Shown: piece after piece, positions 44,447 to 52,771 of the stretch
Numbering within the stretch: the first letter of the stretch is position 1
Layout of the letters: every line of letters starts with the position of its first letter
Assembly: GCA_049599735.1 (NCBI GenBank)
Contig: JBMYOX010000001.1
Location: forward strand, 153,250 to 217,249
Source: Pontibacterium sp049599735
GTDB taxonomy: Bacteria; Pseudomonadota; Gammaproteobacteria; Pseudomonadales; Balneatricaceae
DNA length: 64,000 nucleotides
Reading direction: 5' to 3'
Made by a program: the position numbers and the translations under genes
Notes under the pieces: generated by a model
Told to the model about the DNA's origin: nothing
What the model saw: only the letters and a program-made list of their open reading frames with translations
The model's database searches: none

Positions 44447-46723
44447 TTACAGGGAGCCATATTTTTTACGCAGATGCTGACGGATGGTCTCTGCAAGGGT
44501 GTTGACCATAAAGGTAAACAGGAAGAGTACAAAAGCGGCCAGGAACAGAATCCGGTAGTGCGTACTGCCCACTTCAGATTCAGGCATCTCAACGGCAATG
44601 TTAGCTGCCAGGGTGCGCATGCCTTCGAAGATATTCACGTCCATAATCGGGGTGTTGCCGGTGGCCATCAGTACAATCATAGTTTCACCGACCGCGCGAC
44701 CCATACCAATCATTACAGCGGAGAAAATACCCGGGCTGGCGGTGGGTATAATGACACGTACCAGGGTTTGCCACGGGGTAGCGCCCAGCGCCAGAGAGCC
44801 GTAGCTCAGGTGTTTGGGCACCGCAAAAATGGCATCCTCCGTAATAGAGAAAATGGTGGGTATAACCGCAAAACCCATAGCGATACCGACAACAAGCGCG
44901 TTACGCTGATCGTAGGAAATACCCAGCTCATTACTGATCCAATAGCGCATATCACCCCCGAACAGCAGGGTCTCAACACCACCGGCAATCCAGAGGCTGA
45001 ACAGGGTGGCCAGTATCACAACCGGGATCAGTAATACGGCATCCCAGCCTTCCGGAATCAGGTAGCGAATACGGTCAGGCAGGGAGGCCCAGGTGAAGGC
45101 AAAAATCAGTATGGCGGCGGGTATCAGCAGCAGACAGATAAAAATACCTGCCAGATTAGTTTCCATAAAAGGGGCCAGCCAGAGGCCAGCCAGGAAACCC
45201 AGGATAACCGTTGGTAGCGCTTCCATCAGTTCGATAAAGGGCTTCACCTTACGGCGCAGTGAAGGCACCATAAAATAGGCGGTATAAATTGCACCGCAGA
45301 TTGCCAGCGGGGTTGCCAGCAGCATGGCGTAGAAGGCAGCTTTCAGCGTACCAAAGGCCAGTGGCATCAGGCTGTATTTTGGCTCGAAATCGTTGTTTGC
45401 AGCAGAGGACTGCCAGATATATTCCGGCTCCTGGTAACCTTCATACCAGACCTCACCCCAGAGCGCATCCCAGGATACTTCGGGATGTTCATTATGAACC
45501 TGCCAGAATGCCAGCAGATTGTCCTGTTCGATCAGGAAGGCATTAGAACGGGGAGCCAGGGCAATATAATCTGCCGGGCCCTGGATTATTGCCTGGCTGA
45601 GCACATTGCGGTTAGCGGTGCTGTTATAAAGACGCAGTGTGCCGCTGTCATCAACAGAGGCAAAGCCTTTACGACGGTGTTCCATAGAGAGGGCCGTCAC
45701 GGCCTGATTGCCGCCTTCAAATTCACGAATTTTATTCAGGCGCCAGATATTACTTTCATCACGAACCAGGAACCACTGGCTGATATTACCTTTGCTATCG
45801 GCCACCATCAGAGCATTACCGCCGAGCAGCAATTCAAAACGGGTGATCGTGCCCTGAGACGCATCCAGAATTTGTGTAGTTTCAGTGCCTTCGGGTGCCA
45901 GCAGATCTACAACGGCCAGCTTGTTATCACCACTGGAGATCAGTAGCCAGCGACGGTCAGGCATCACCAACAGTTTTTTGACCGGTATATTAAGGGCAGG
46001 CAGAGCCTCCACCTCCATGCTGGCTTCCATTTCACCCGTCAGAAAGTTTTCTTCCAGGGTTATATTGGCAATAGAGAGTGACTGGTGAGTACCGCCGATC
46101 AGGCTCCAGTTTTCCTCGTCACCATTAATCGCCAGGTGCTCAAGAGGCTGGTCACTAACGCGGATAGGCGATTCGCCGAACGGGAAAGTGATCTGAGGTG
46201 TAATCACCCGCTGTCCATCGGGGTAGGTTGCCTTATAGTCATGCTTCAGAACCTGTGCTTCCCCGTTGCTAAGGCCGAAAGCAAAAATACGACTGGCGTC
46301 GGAGGCGAGTGCAAAGCTGGTAATCTCTGTGCCGGGTGGCAGGCTGATATCTGCCTGACTGATCAGGTTACCGTTGCGGGTATCAAAAAAGATAAGCGCT
46401 CCCTGATCGGTAACACGCAAACCGACTTCTGCCTGTTCTTCCATGGTCAGGTAGAGTGTTTTGCCTTTGCCGGGTGCCTTATAAGGTTCAGCTATCTGGC
46501 CGTTAACCTGCCAGGGTTTTACTTCGGCAGACTTGAACAGTGGGGCAACTTCATACAGCAGGTAGAAGAAAATCAGCAGTATGGCGATGATGACACTGAT
46601 GCCGCCAAAGGCGATACCAACCGAGGCTGTTTTGTCTTTAAACGCACGAAATTTACGCAGACGTTTAGCCGCGGGTGTGTCGAAATCCAGTTCGGTAGTT
46701 AAAGATGTGTTATCAATGCTCAT
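44447..46723 (-). CDS. pstC: Phosphate ABC transporter permease PstC, long form with propeller-like domain
   Basis: Membrane subunit of 758 residues versus about 320 in E. coli. After a first helix (about 35-60) comes a periplasmic region of some 350 residues with repeated beta-blade-like units (for example LIFFDTRNGNLIS, KLAVVDLLAPEG, GTLRLYNSTANRN) that resembles a WD40-type beta propeller. The permease core follows with GSLALGATPWQTLVRVIIP. Start ATG 46723 with AGGA ten bases upstream; an upstream extension of 31 codons is rejected. Likely an expanded periplasmic platform for PstS or envelope contact. Confidence 0.92.
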   Translation of the reverse strand: MSIDNTSLTTELDFDTPAAKRLRKFRAFKDKTASVGIAFGGISVIIAILLIFFYLLYEVAPLFKSAEVKPWQVNGQIAEPYKAPGKGKTLYLTMEEQAEVGLRVTDQGALIFFDTRNGNLISQADISLPPGTEITSFALASDASRIFAFGLSNGEAQVLKHDYKATYPDGQRVITPQITFPFGESPIRVSDQPLEHLAINGDEENWSLIGGTHQSLSIANITLEENFLTGEMEASMEVEALPALNIPVKKLLVMPDRRWLLISSGDNKLAVVDLLAPEGTETTQILDASQGTITRFELLLGGNALMVADSKGNISQWFLVRDESNIWRLNKIREFEGGNQAVTALSMEHRRKGFASVDDSGTLRLYNSTANRNVLSQAIIQGPADYIALAPRSNAFLIEQDNLLAFWQVHNEHPEVSWDALWGEVWYEGYQEPEYIWQSSAANNDFEPKYSLMPLAFGTLKAAFYAMLLATPLAICGAIYTAYFMVPSLRRKVKPFIELMEALPTVILGFLAGLWLAPFMETNLAGIFICLLLIPAAILIFAFTWASLPDRIRYLIPEGWDAVLLIPVVILATLFSLWIAGGVETLLFGGDMRYWISNELGISYDQRNALVVGIAMGFAVIPTIFSITEDAIFAVPKHLSYGSLALGATPWQTLVRVIIPTASPGIFSAVMIGMGRAVGETMIVLMATGNTPIMDVNIFEGMRTLAANIAVEMPESEVGSTHYRILFLAAFVLFLFTFMVNTLAETIRQHLRKKYGSL

Positions 46724-46816
46724 GGCACGGGGGTCCTGAGAGATCCTGAAAAGGGTATAGCGCGTACAATAAGGCAAATTTGTTACGCTTATGTTACAGC
46801 CTGACTTATAACGCAA

Positions 46817-46842
46817 AAGGGGGCACCTTTCGGTGCCCCCTT
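46817..46842 (-). terminator. Hairpin between pstS and pstC, possible partial terminator
   Basis: Minus strand AAGGGGGCACC, GAAA tetraloop, GGTGCCCCCTT, then TT and GCG: an 11-bp perfect stem followed by only four T. It lies 33 bases after the pstS stop and before pstC. It may end most transcripts or protect the pstS 3' end so that the binding protein is made in excess. Confidence 0.75.
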
Positions 46843-46875
46843 AGCAGGTGGGACAAAAATCTCTTAGGCTGTGCC

Positions 46876-47850
46876 TTATAGATCCAGTGCTTTCATCTGG
46901 CGCTCTACCAGCTTAGCAGGCAGCGGAATGTAGCCATCTTTAACAACCACCTCCTGACCGACTTTAGACATCACCATTTTTACGAATTCACGTTCCAGGG
47001 GTGCCAGCGGCTGACCTGGTTTCTTGTTCACATAAACGTACAGGGAACGTGCCAGCGGGTAAGAACCGTTCAGTGAATTCTCTGGTGTTGCGTCTACAAA
47101 AGCCTGTCCCGGCTTTTTAGCCAGTGGTAGGGCACGCACGGATGAGGTTTTGTAGCCGATGCCGGAGTAACCGATACCGTTCAGAGACGTCGAAATTGAC
47201 TGTACCACCGATGCGGAACCCGGTTGCTCGTTGACGTTGTTTCTGAAGTCACCTTTACACAGGGCTTTCTTCTTAAAGTAACCATAAGTGCCGGATACCG
47301 AGTTGCGGCCAAAGATCTGAATGCTTTTGCCTGACAGCGCACCGGTTATACCGGTATCACCCCATTTAGTGATGCCAGTCGGGTGGCCACATTTACGCGT
47401 AGTGGAGAAAATAGCGTCTGCCTGAGGAATTGTCAGGCCTTTAATCGGGTTGTCTTTGTGTACGTAAATCGCCAGGGCATCAATAGCAACGGCAACGGGT
47501 GTTGGTTTGTAACCGAACTTCTTCTCAAAAGCGCCCAGCTCTTTGTCCTTCATTTTACGGGACATGGGGCCCATGTTAGCTGTGCCTTCGGTCAGAGCAG
47601 GAGGCGCTGTAGAGGAACCGGCTGCCTGAATCTGAATGTTAACGTTAGGGTAGTTACGTTTAAACTCTTCAGCCCACAGGGTCATGAGGTTGGCCAGTGT
47701 GTCGGAACCGACGCTGGACAGGTTACCGGATACACCAGATGCTTTCTGGTAAACAGGCAGGTTCTTGTCCAGCAGATCTGCAGCATTTGCAGAAAGACAA
47801 GTCGCAGAAATGGCAGCAGCAGCAAACAGCTTCTTCATAGGTTTCATCAT
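46876..47850 (-). CDS. pstS: Phosphate-binding periplasmic protein
   Basis: Secreted phosphate receptor of the Pst importer, 324 residues. A Sec signal MMKPMKKLFAAAAISATCLSANA is cleaved before ADLLDKN. Binding-loop motifs include SVGSDTLANLM, AAGSSTAPPALTEG and FGRNSVSGTYGYF. Starts at 47850 or 47847 are both possible; the coding frame extends upstream but would bury the signal. A Pho box promoter lies upstream. Confidence 0.96.
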   Translation of the reverse strand: MMKPMKKLFAAAAISATCLSANAADLLDKNLPVYQKASGVSGNLSSVGSDTLANLMTLWAEEFKRNYPNVNIQIQAAGSSTAPPALTEGTANMGPMSRKMKDKELGAFEKKFGYKPTPVAVAIDALAIYVHKDNPIKGLTIPQADAIFSTTRKCGHPTGITKWGDTGITGALSGKSIQIFGRNSVSGTYGYFKKKALCKGDFRNNVNEQPGSASVVQSISTSLNGIGYSGIGYKTSSVRALPLAKKPGQAFVDATPENSLNGSYPLARSLYVYVNKKPGQPLAPLEREFVKMVMSKVGQEVVVKDGYIPLPAKLVERQMKALDL

Positions 47851-47893
47851 ATTTTCCAGAGAGAAGTTAGCGTTAAAGTGTGACGTTGGAGCT

Positions 47894-47927
47894 ACTATAA
47901 AAGGCATTTATGACATGAGTATGACAT
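47894..47927 (-). promoter_or_regulatory. Pho box and -10 element of pstS
   Basis: Minus strand 47927-47910 reads ATGTCATACTCATGTCAT: two TGTCAT half-sites eleven bases apart. Ten bases later comes TATAGT (47899-47894) as the -10. Same arrangement and spacing as at phoB. Confidence 0.85.
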
Positions 47928-48053
47928 CTGAAAACGCAGATTTTATTATTGTTGGCTTTTTATAAAGGCAGTACGGTGTTCTGTCTGTAGACTTTAGTTT
48001 AACCTCAGTGTTAACTAAGACGCATAATAAAACGTAGTAGTGGAAGTTAAACT

Positions 48054-48455
48054 ATGAAAATAAACGATGATCAGATCCTGTCACCGGAAGGTGAGTTAAG
48101 CCTGACGCTGCCTGCCGATGCTCAGGCGACCAATATGTTTGGTGATGTTTATGGTGGCTGGGTCTCCTCTCAGATTGTATTAGCCGCAGAAATCAGAGCA
48201 GCGGAGCTGACCCGGGGGCGGGTGGCCACTGTATCTACCGGTAGTATGGCGTTTATGTCGCCGGTACTGGTCGGCACGGTTTTATCTTTTTATACACAAG
48301 TGCTGGAGCTGGGTAACAGTTCAGTGCGAATAAAAGTTGAAGCCTGGGGGCGGTGCCCGGATGGCGCTGATTTGAGAAAAGTCACCGATTCGGAATGTGT
48401 TCAGGTGGCGATTGATGGCCATGGCCATATTCGCGCGATTAATTTTGGTGAATAA
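48054..48455 (+). CDS. Hot-dog-fold acyl-CoA thioesterase (YciA-like)
   Basis: 133-residue soluble hot-dog protein that hydrolyses acyl-CoA esters. The pattern PADAQATNMFGDVYGGWVSSQ matches the YciA-type catalytic strand-helix, and VSTGSMAFMSPVLVGTVLSFYTQV the following core. The catalytic Asp is in FGDVYGG. It is divergent from pstS; its promoter shares the gap with the Pho box. Confidence 0.85.
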   Translation: MKINDDQILSPEGELSLTLPADAQATNMFGDVYGGWVSSQIVLAAEIRAAELTRGRVATVSTGSMAFMSPVLVGTVLSFYTQVLELGNSSVRIKVEAWGRCPDGADLRKVTDSECVQVAIDGHGHIRAINFGE

Positions 48456-48585
48456 GCCGGGACTTAGTTAACTTGCATCGAATCAGGCGAGTTGCTGATT
48501 GACAGGTCAATTGCTCTGGGCCTAGACTTTTCCCTTTAGTACTGATTTATAGCTCAGTGCGTTGGTTTTCGTTGGAGGTTTCACT

Positions 48586-49098
48586 TTGAGTACAAGGAAG
48601 CATAAGCCGGCTTTTGAAACATCTCCGGATACTGTGCCCCGCCTTGAGTATCAGCAGTCCCAGAAGCTGGTGCAGTGTTATACCGAGAACGAGCGGGGAG
48701 AAAGGCGCCTTCGCCTGGTGGAAATGGAAAATTTTCGCCTCTGGGAATATATGATGACCAATAAGCACGGGTTAAAAATTCTGGAGCCCGAGCCCTGCCT
48801 CTGGATACATCAGGGTGACTTCGACCATAAACAGCATTTGTATAGCCACGCGCCCAGTGTCGAAGCGGTTAATCGTGTGGTGCTCAGTATTTATGATGAA
48901 GTTTATGGGTTCAGTCATTTTGTGAACCGCTTTGTCAGTGCCGCAGATACCGAACAACTCATTGATATTCTGAGCAATCATATGCAAAGGCGTGTGGATC
49001 AGGGCGATGAGTGTGAGTTTATTGTGGTGGAGGGTTATTGCGTACAGCGCTGGCAGCATGAAGGTCTGCCGCCGCTGATGGTAGGCTTATCTACCTGA
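48586..49098 (+). CDS. Conserved-looking protein of unknown function
   Basis: A 170-residue soluble, slightly acidic protein with no signal peptide or membrane helix. I do not recognise a family. Two features are visible: an N-terminal basic stretch STRKHKPAF and a central globular part with HQGDFDHKQHLYSHAP. The start is TTG 48586 with a near-perfect GGAGG seven bases upstream; the frame opens earlier but without an SD. It is convergent with uvrD. Confidence 0.7.
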   Translation: MSTRKHKPAFETSPDTVPRLEYQQSQKLVQCYTENERGERRLRLVEMENFRLWEYMMTNKHGLKILEPEPCLWIHQGDFDHKQHLYSHAPSVEAVNRVVLSIYDEVYGFSHFVNRFVSAADTEQLIDILSNHMQRRVDQGDECEFIVVEGYCVQRWQHEGLPPLMVGLST

Positions 49099-49118
49099 CG
49101 TATCCGGGTTGAATACAA

Positions 49119-49149
49119 AAGGGCTGCTGTTGCAGCCCTTGTTCTTTTT
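49119..49149. terminator. Terminator between the unknown gene and uvrD
   Basis: AAGGGCTGC, loop TGTT, GCAGCCCTT, then GTTCTTTTT on the plus strand. It probably serves both convergent genes. Confidence 0.8.
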
Positions 49150-49152
49150 GGG

Positions 49153-51357
49153 TCAGAGGGGTTCGAGGTTAGCAAAACCCACAACCAGCCACTTTGAACC
49201 TTCATAGTCAAAGTTAACCTGTACACGGGCTTTAGGCCCGGAGCCTTCAAAATTCAAGACAATGCCTTCACCAAATTTGGGATGATGTACGCGCTGCCCT
49301 AGTGCCAGGTTGGTTGAAGGAACCTCCGCTTTTGACAGGGAGCTGCCGCCACCAAATAAACTTGAGCCTTGATTGGCGGACATCGGGCGTTTAACACTGG
49401 CGTTAAGCCGCACTTCTTCTACCAGACCTTCGGGAATTTCATGAATAAACCGTGAAGGGCGGTTATAGGTTTCCTGTCCGTGCAGGCGGCGTGATTCTGC
49501 ATAAGTCAGGTAAAGTTTCTGCATTGCGCGGGTAATGCCCACATAACAGAGGCGTCGCTCCTCTTCCAGACGGCCGGGCTCTTCGATGGACATTTTATGA
49601 GGGAATAAACCTTCTTCCATGCCCGCCAGAAAAACCAGCGGAAATTCCAGGCCTTTTGCTGAATGCAGGGTCATGAGCTGAACGCTGTCCTGGTGCTCAT
49701 CCGCCTGAGCATCACCGGCATCTAACGCGGCTTGATCCAGAAAGGCCGCTAAGGGAGAGGTAAAGGCATCATCAAAGCTTTCATCCCATTGCCCCATAAA
49801 CTGTTTAGCAGCGTTACTGAGTTCCTCAAGGTTCTCAATGCGGGACTGGGCTTTATCTCCTTTTTCTTTTAAGTGGTGCTCAATCAGGCCCGAGTTCTGC
49901 ACTATATGTTCTGTTTGCTCATGAAGCTCAACCCCTTCAGTTTCTTTGGCCATCCGGTTAATCAGGTCAAGAAAGGCCACCAACGCATTGCTGGCGCGCG
50001 CGGGTAATTTTTGCAGACCCACGACTTCGGTTGCCGCACGCCACATGGAGATCTGCTCGATGCGAGCATGTTCCCGGATCACTTCTACTGTACGGGTGCC
50101 TATGCCTCGTGTGGGCACGTTAATCACCCGTTCGATAGCGGTGTCATCATCACGATTGGCGGTCAGGCGCAGGTATGCCAATGCATTTTTAATTTCCAGG
50201 CGATCGTAGAAGCGCTGGCCACCGTAAATACGGTAAGGAATGCCAGCGCGGATCAGTGCTTCCTCCAGAACCCTCGACTGGGCATTGGAGCGGTAAAGGA
50301 TGGCGGATTCGGCCCGGAGGTTGCCCTGTTCCACCCAGTGCTGTATTTGTCCGACGATAAAACGGGCTTCGTCTTGTTCATTAAAGGCGGCATACAGGGA
50401 AAGTGGCTCACCTTCAGCCGCTTCCGTATGCAATTCTTTACCCAGTCGGCCCTGGTTGTTGCGTATTACACCGTTGGCGGCTTGCAGAATGCTATTGCTG
50501 GAACGGTAATTCTGTTCCAGCTTAATGGTTTCTGTTTCAGGGAAATGGTTGTTCAGGTTCTGGATATTTTCGATTTTAGCGCCACGCCAGCCATAGATAG
50601 ACTGATCATCATCCCCCACCGCCATCAGCTTGTTATCACCCCCGGCCAGCAGTCTTAGCCAGCCATACTGAATGCTGTTGGTGTCCTGGAATTCATCCAC
50701 CAGAATATAACGGAAGCGTTCCTGATAATGGGCCAGCAAATTCGGACGGCGATCACGCAGTAATTCGAGCGAGCGCAGTAAAAGTTCACCAAAATCCACC
50801 ATGCCACCCCGTTCACAAGCCGTTTCATAGGCCTGATACATGCTTAACATGGTCTGACTGAATGCATCGGCAGAGGCTTCTATATGACCGGCACGAAGGC
50901 CTTCATCTTTTTGCTCGTTGATGTACCACTGAAACTGACGGGCAGGCCAGCGGCTTTCGTCCAGATTCATTTCTTTGGCCAGACGTTTTACAAGACGTAG
51001 CTGATCGTCACTGTCCATAATCTGGAAATTTTCGGGCAAGCCGGCATCTTGCCAATGGGAGCGCAGTAGTCGGTGAGCCAGACCGTGGAATGTGCCTACC
51101 CACATGCCCTGAGGGTTAATGCCTAACAGCTCTTCGATACGCCCGCGCATTTCTTTTGCGGCTTTATTGGTAAAAGTCACGGCCATAATGGAGTAAGGCG
51201 AGATGCCTTCGGTCTGAATCAGCCAGGCAATCCGGTGAACCAACACCCGTGTTTTACCAGAGCCTGCACCGGCCAGTACCAGTAGATTTTTAACCGGTGC
51301 AGTGACAGCACTGCGCTGCGCATCGTTGAGGGAATCAATGATATGGGTGACGTCCAT
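49153..51357 (-). CDS. uvrD: DNA helicase II
   Basis: 3'-5' superfamily 1 helicase for nucleotide-excision and mismatch repair, 734 residues. Motif I AGAGSGKTRVLVHR, motif II VDEFQDTN, motif III GDDDQSIYGWRGA, later QLMTLHSAKGLEFPLV and VGITRAMQKLYLTYA. The C-terminal Tudor-like tail (ALGQRVHHPKFGEG) is intact. No well-placed SD before ATG 51357. The 63-base gap to thrB upstream holds a 7-bp dyad (51385-51408) but no convincing LexA box. Confidence 0.97.
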   Translation of the reverse strand: MDVTHIIDSLNDAQRSAVTAPVKNLLVLAGAGSGKTRVLVHRIAWLIQTEGISPYSIMAVTFTNKAAKEMRGRIEELLGINPQGMWVGTFHGLAHRLLRSHWQDAGLPENFQIMDSDDQLRLVKRLAKEMNLDESRWPARQFQWYINEQKDEGLRAGHIEASADAFSQTMLSMYQAYETACERGGMVDFGELLLRSLELLRDRRPNLLAHYQERFRYILVDEFQDTNSIQYGWLRLLAGGDNKLMAVGDDDQSIYGWRGAKIENIQNLNNHFPETETIKLEQNYRSSNSILQAANGVIRNNQGRLGKELHTEAAEGEPLSLYAAFNEQDEARFIVGQIQHWVEQGNLRAESAILYRSNAQSRVLEEALIRAGIPYRIYGGQRFYDRLEIKNALAYLRLTANRDDDTAIERVINVPTRGIGTRTVEVIREHARIEQISMWRAATEVVGLQKLPARASNALVAFLDLINRMAKETEGVELHEQTEHIVQNSGLIEHHLKEKGDKAQSRIENLEELSNAAKQFMGQWDESFDDAFTSPLAAFLDQAALDAGDAQADEHQDSVQLMTLHSAKGLEFPLVFLAGMEEGLFPHKMSIEEPGRLEEERRLCYVGITRAMQKLYLTYAESRRLHGQETYNRPSRFIHEIPEGLVEEVRLNASVKRPMSANQGSSLFGGGSSLSKAEVPSTNLALGQRVHHPKFGEGIVLNFEGSGPKARVQVNFDYEGSKWLVVGFANLEPL

Positions 51358-51420
51358 GGGGCTATAGATACCTGAATAGTGAGCCAGAGGGCTTGAGTAT
51401 ACCCTCTGTATAGATGTTGT

Positions 51421-52401
51421 TTACAAAGGCAGGGCAGCAGGTGTTTTAATGCGGGCCAGCAGGATACGTTTGAGTTCGTCCGGATCTTTTAGTTTCATGT
51501 CTGTTTCGCCGGAACGCATACCCTGATCGAGGCCGAGCCAGGGGATCAGGCGGGATAGCCAGAAGCGCATAGCCGCTGTGCGTGTCAGAATCGGCCAGGC
51601 TTCATGTTCCATAGCGGTGAACGGGCGAATGCGGTTGTAGGCTGTAAGCAATGCCGTTTCTCTTTCTGTATCAATGCTGCCATCGGGACGACTGCACCAG
51701 TCATTCGCGACTATGGCCAGGTCGTAGAGCAGAAAGGCGCTGGCGGCATTGTAAAGATCCAGGATAGCGCTGAGTTTGTCACCCTCAAAAAGCACATTAT
51801 CGTGAAACAGATCACCGTGTACGGTACCGCTGGGCAATTGATCAGCCTGTTCGCGCAGCAGATCGAAGTTGTGCACTTCGTCTGTTAGCAGTTTTGCATC
51901 CTCCGGTGATAGTAACGACTGAATACGGGCGCTTTCCGTACGCCACCAAAGTACACCCCGGTGAGCCTGGCGGGATAGATAAAAGTCCTGTCCGGCTGTA
52001 TGAAACTGCGCTAGCGCGCGCCCAACTTCTGCACAATGCACGGGTTTGAGTTCTGTTTGTGGAATATGGCGTCCTGAAAAACGCGGCTGTAGCAAGGCGG
52101 GCCGGTTGAGCAGGCGTTTCTGGGCAATGCCATTACGGTCGGTGATGCCATAAGGTACGGGTACCCCCTTGCCGTTCAGCCAGTGGGCCAGTTCGACAAA
52201 AAAAGGCAACTCTTCCTCGCTCAGTTCCTCAAAGAGTGTCAGCACATATGCTTGCTGAGTCTGCTTCTGCTTCAGGGTCACAAAGTAGTTTGTATTTTCG
52301 ATGCCGCCCTGAATGCCTTGCAGTGACACTTGTTGGCCCAGGTCAAAATCGACCAGCAGTTTATCCAGATCTTGAGGTGTTACTTCTGTATATACAGCCA
52401 C
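51421..52401 (-). CDS. thrB: Homoserine kinase, type II (APH fold)
   Basis: Phosphorylates homoserine in threonine synthesis. 326 residues of the aminoglycoside-phosphotransferase-like type found in Pseudomonas, not the GHMP type of E. coli. Visible are the opening MAVYTEVT, GGIENTNYFV, the Brenner motif VHGDLFHDNVLF and the metal Asp in ILDLYNA. It follows the DUF2782 gene by four bases, so these are one transcript. Confidence 0.92.
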   Translation of the reverse strand: MAVYTEVTPQDLDKLLVDFDLGQQVSLQGIQGGIENTNYFVTLKQKQTQQAYVLTLFEELSEEELPFFVELAHWLNGKGVPVPYGITDRNGIAQKRLLNRPALLQPRFSGRHIPQTELKPVHCAEVGRALAQFHTAGQDFYLSRQAHRGVLWWRTESARIQSLLSPEDAKLLTDEVHNFDLLREQADQLPSGTVHGDLFHDNVLFEGDKLSAILDLYNAASAFLLYDLAIVANDWCSRPDGSIDTERETALLTAYNRIRPFTAMEHEAWPILTRTAAMRFWLSRLIPWLGLDQGMRSGETDMKLKDPDELKRILLARIKTPAALPL

Positions 52402-52405
52402 ATTA

Positions 52406-52681
52406 TTACCAGCGCAATAGAACCCATTTAGGGATTAACAGTTGAGATTGGTCAGCCCGTATAAACTCTTCCCCGTCTGCCGGAACCAGGTAATAGGGCT
52501 TGCCAACGGAAGGGATTACTTTGATTTCCCGTAATTCACCGTTAATACGGTACTCGTAAAACGTCGTTTTTTCACTATGACGAATGGTGATTTCCGGTTC
52601 GTTGTCATCAAACTGAGGTAAAGACTCAGCCTGAGCCAAAGGTGTGGCCAATAACAGGGCCATAAGCAGCAATCGTTTCAT
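52406..52681 (-). CDS. DUF2782 secreted protein
   Basis: Small exported protein of 91 residues: signal peptide MKRLLLMALLLATPLAQAES, then a domain with ITIRHSEKTTFYEYRINGEL and a C-terminal PKWVLLRW, the DUF2782 pattern. Function unknown. Start ATG 52681 with AAAGGA about six bases upstream; an upstream extension is rejected. Divergent from polA; in Pseudomonas the same gene sits between thrB and polA. Confidence 0.9.
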   Translation of the reverse strand: MKRLLLMALLLATPLAQAESLPQFDDNEPEITIRHSEKTTFYEYRINGELREIKVIPSVGKPYYLVPADGEEFIRADQSQLLIPKWVLLRW

Positions 52682-52771
52682 AATATGTCCTTTATTTTGG
52701 TTGGCTGCAGTGTTATCGACTATGATTGTCGCCCTGAACCTGTCAGAACTGCAACTAACATGGATATCACC

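Noticed and set aside
41046..47850. pst genes as part of a mobile or acquired island because of the oversized PstC/PstA
   Set aside because: No flanking repeats, integrase, or visible change in composition; the pst-phoU order is standard and long PstC/PstA forms are normal in this group.
51358..51420. Possible LexA box upstream of uvrD (CTGTATAGATG...)
   Set aside because: One half-site is good but the ACAG half is missing (about 10 of 16 matches). uvrD is SOS-regulated in E. coli, but I cannot support it here.
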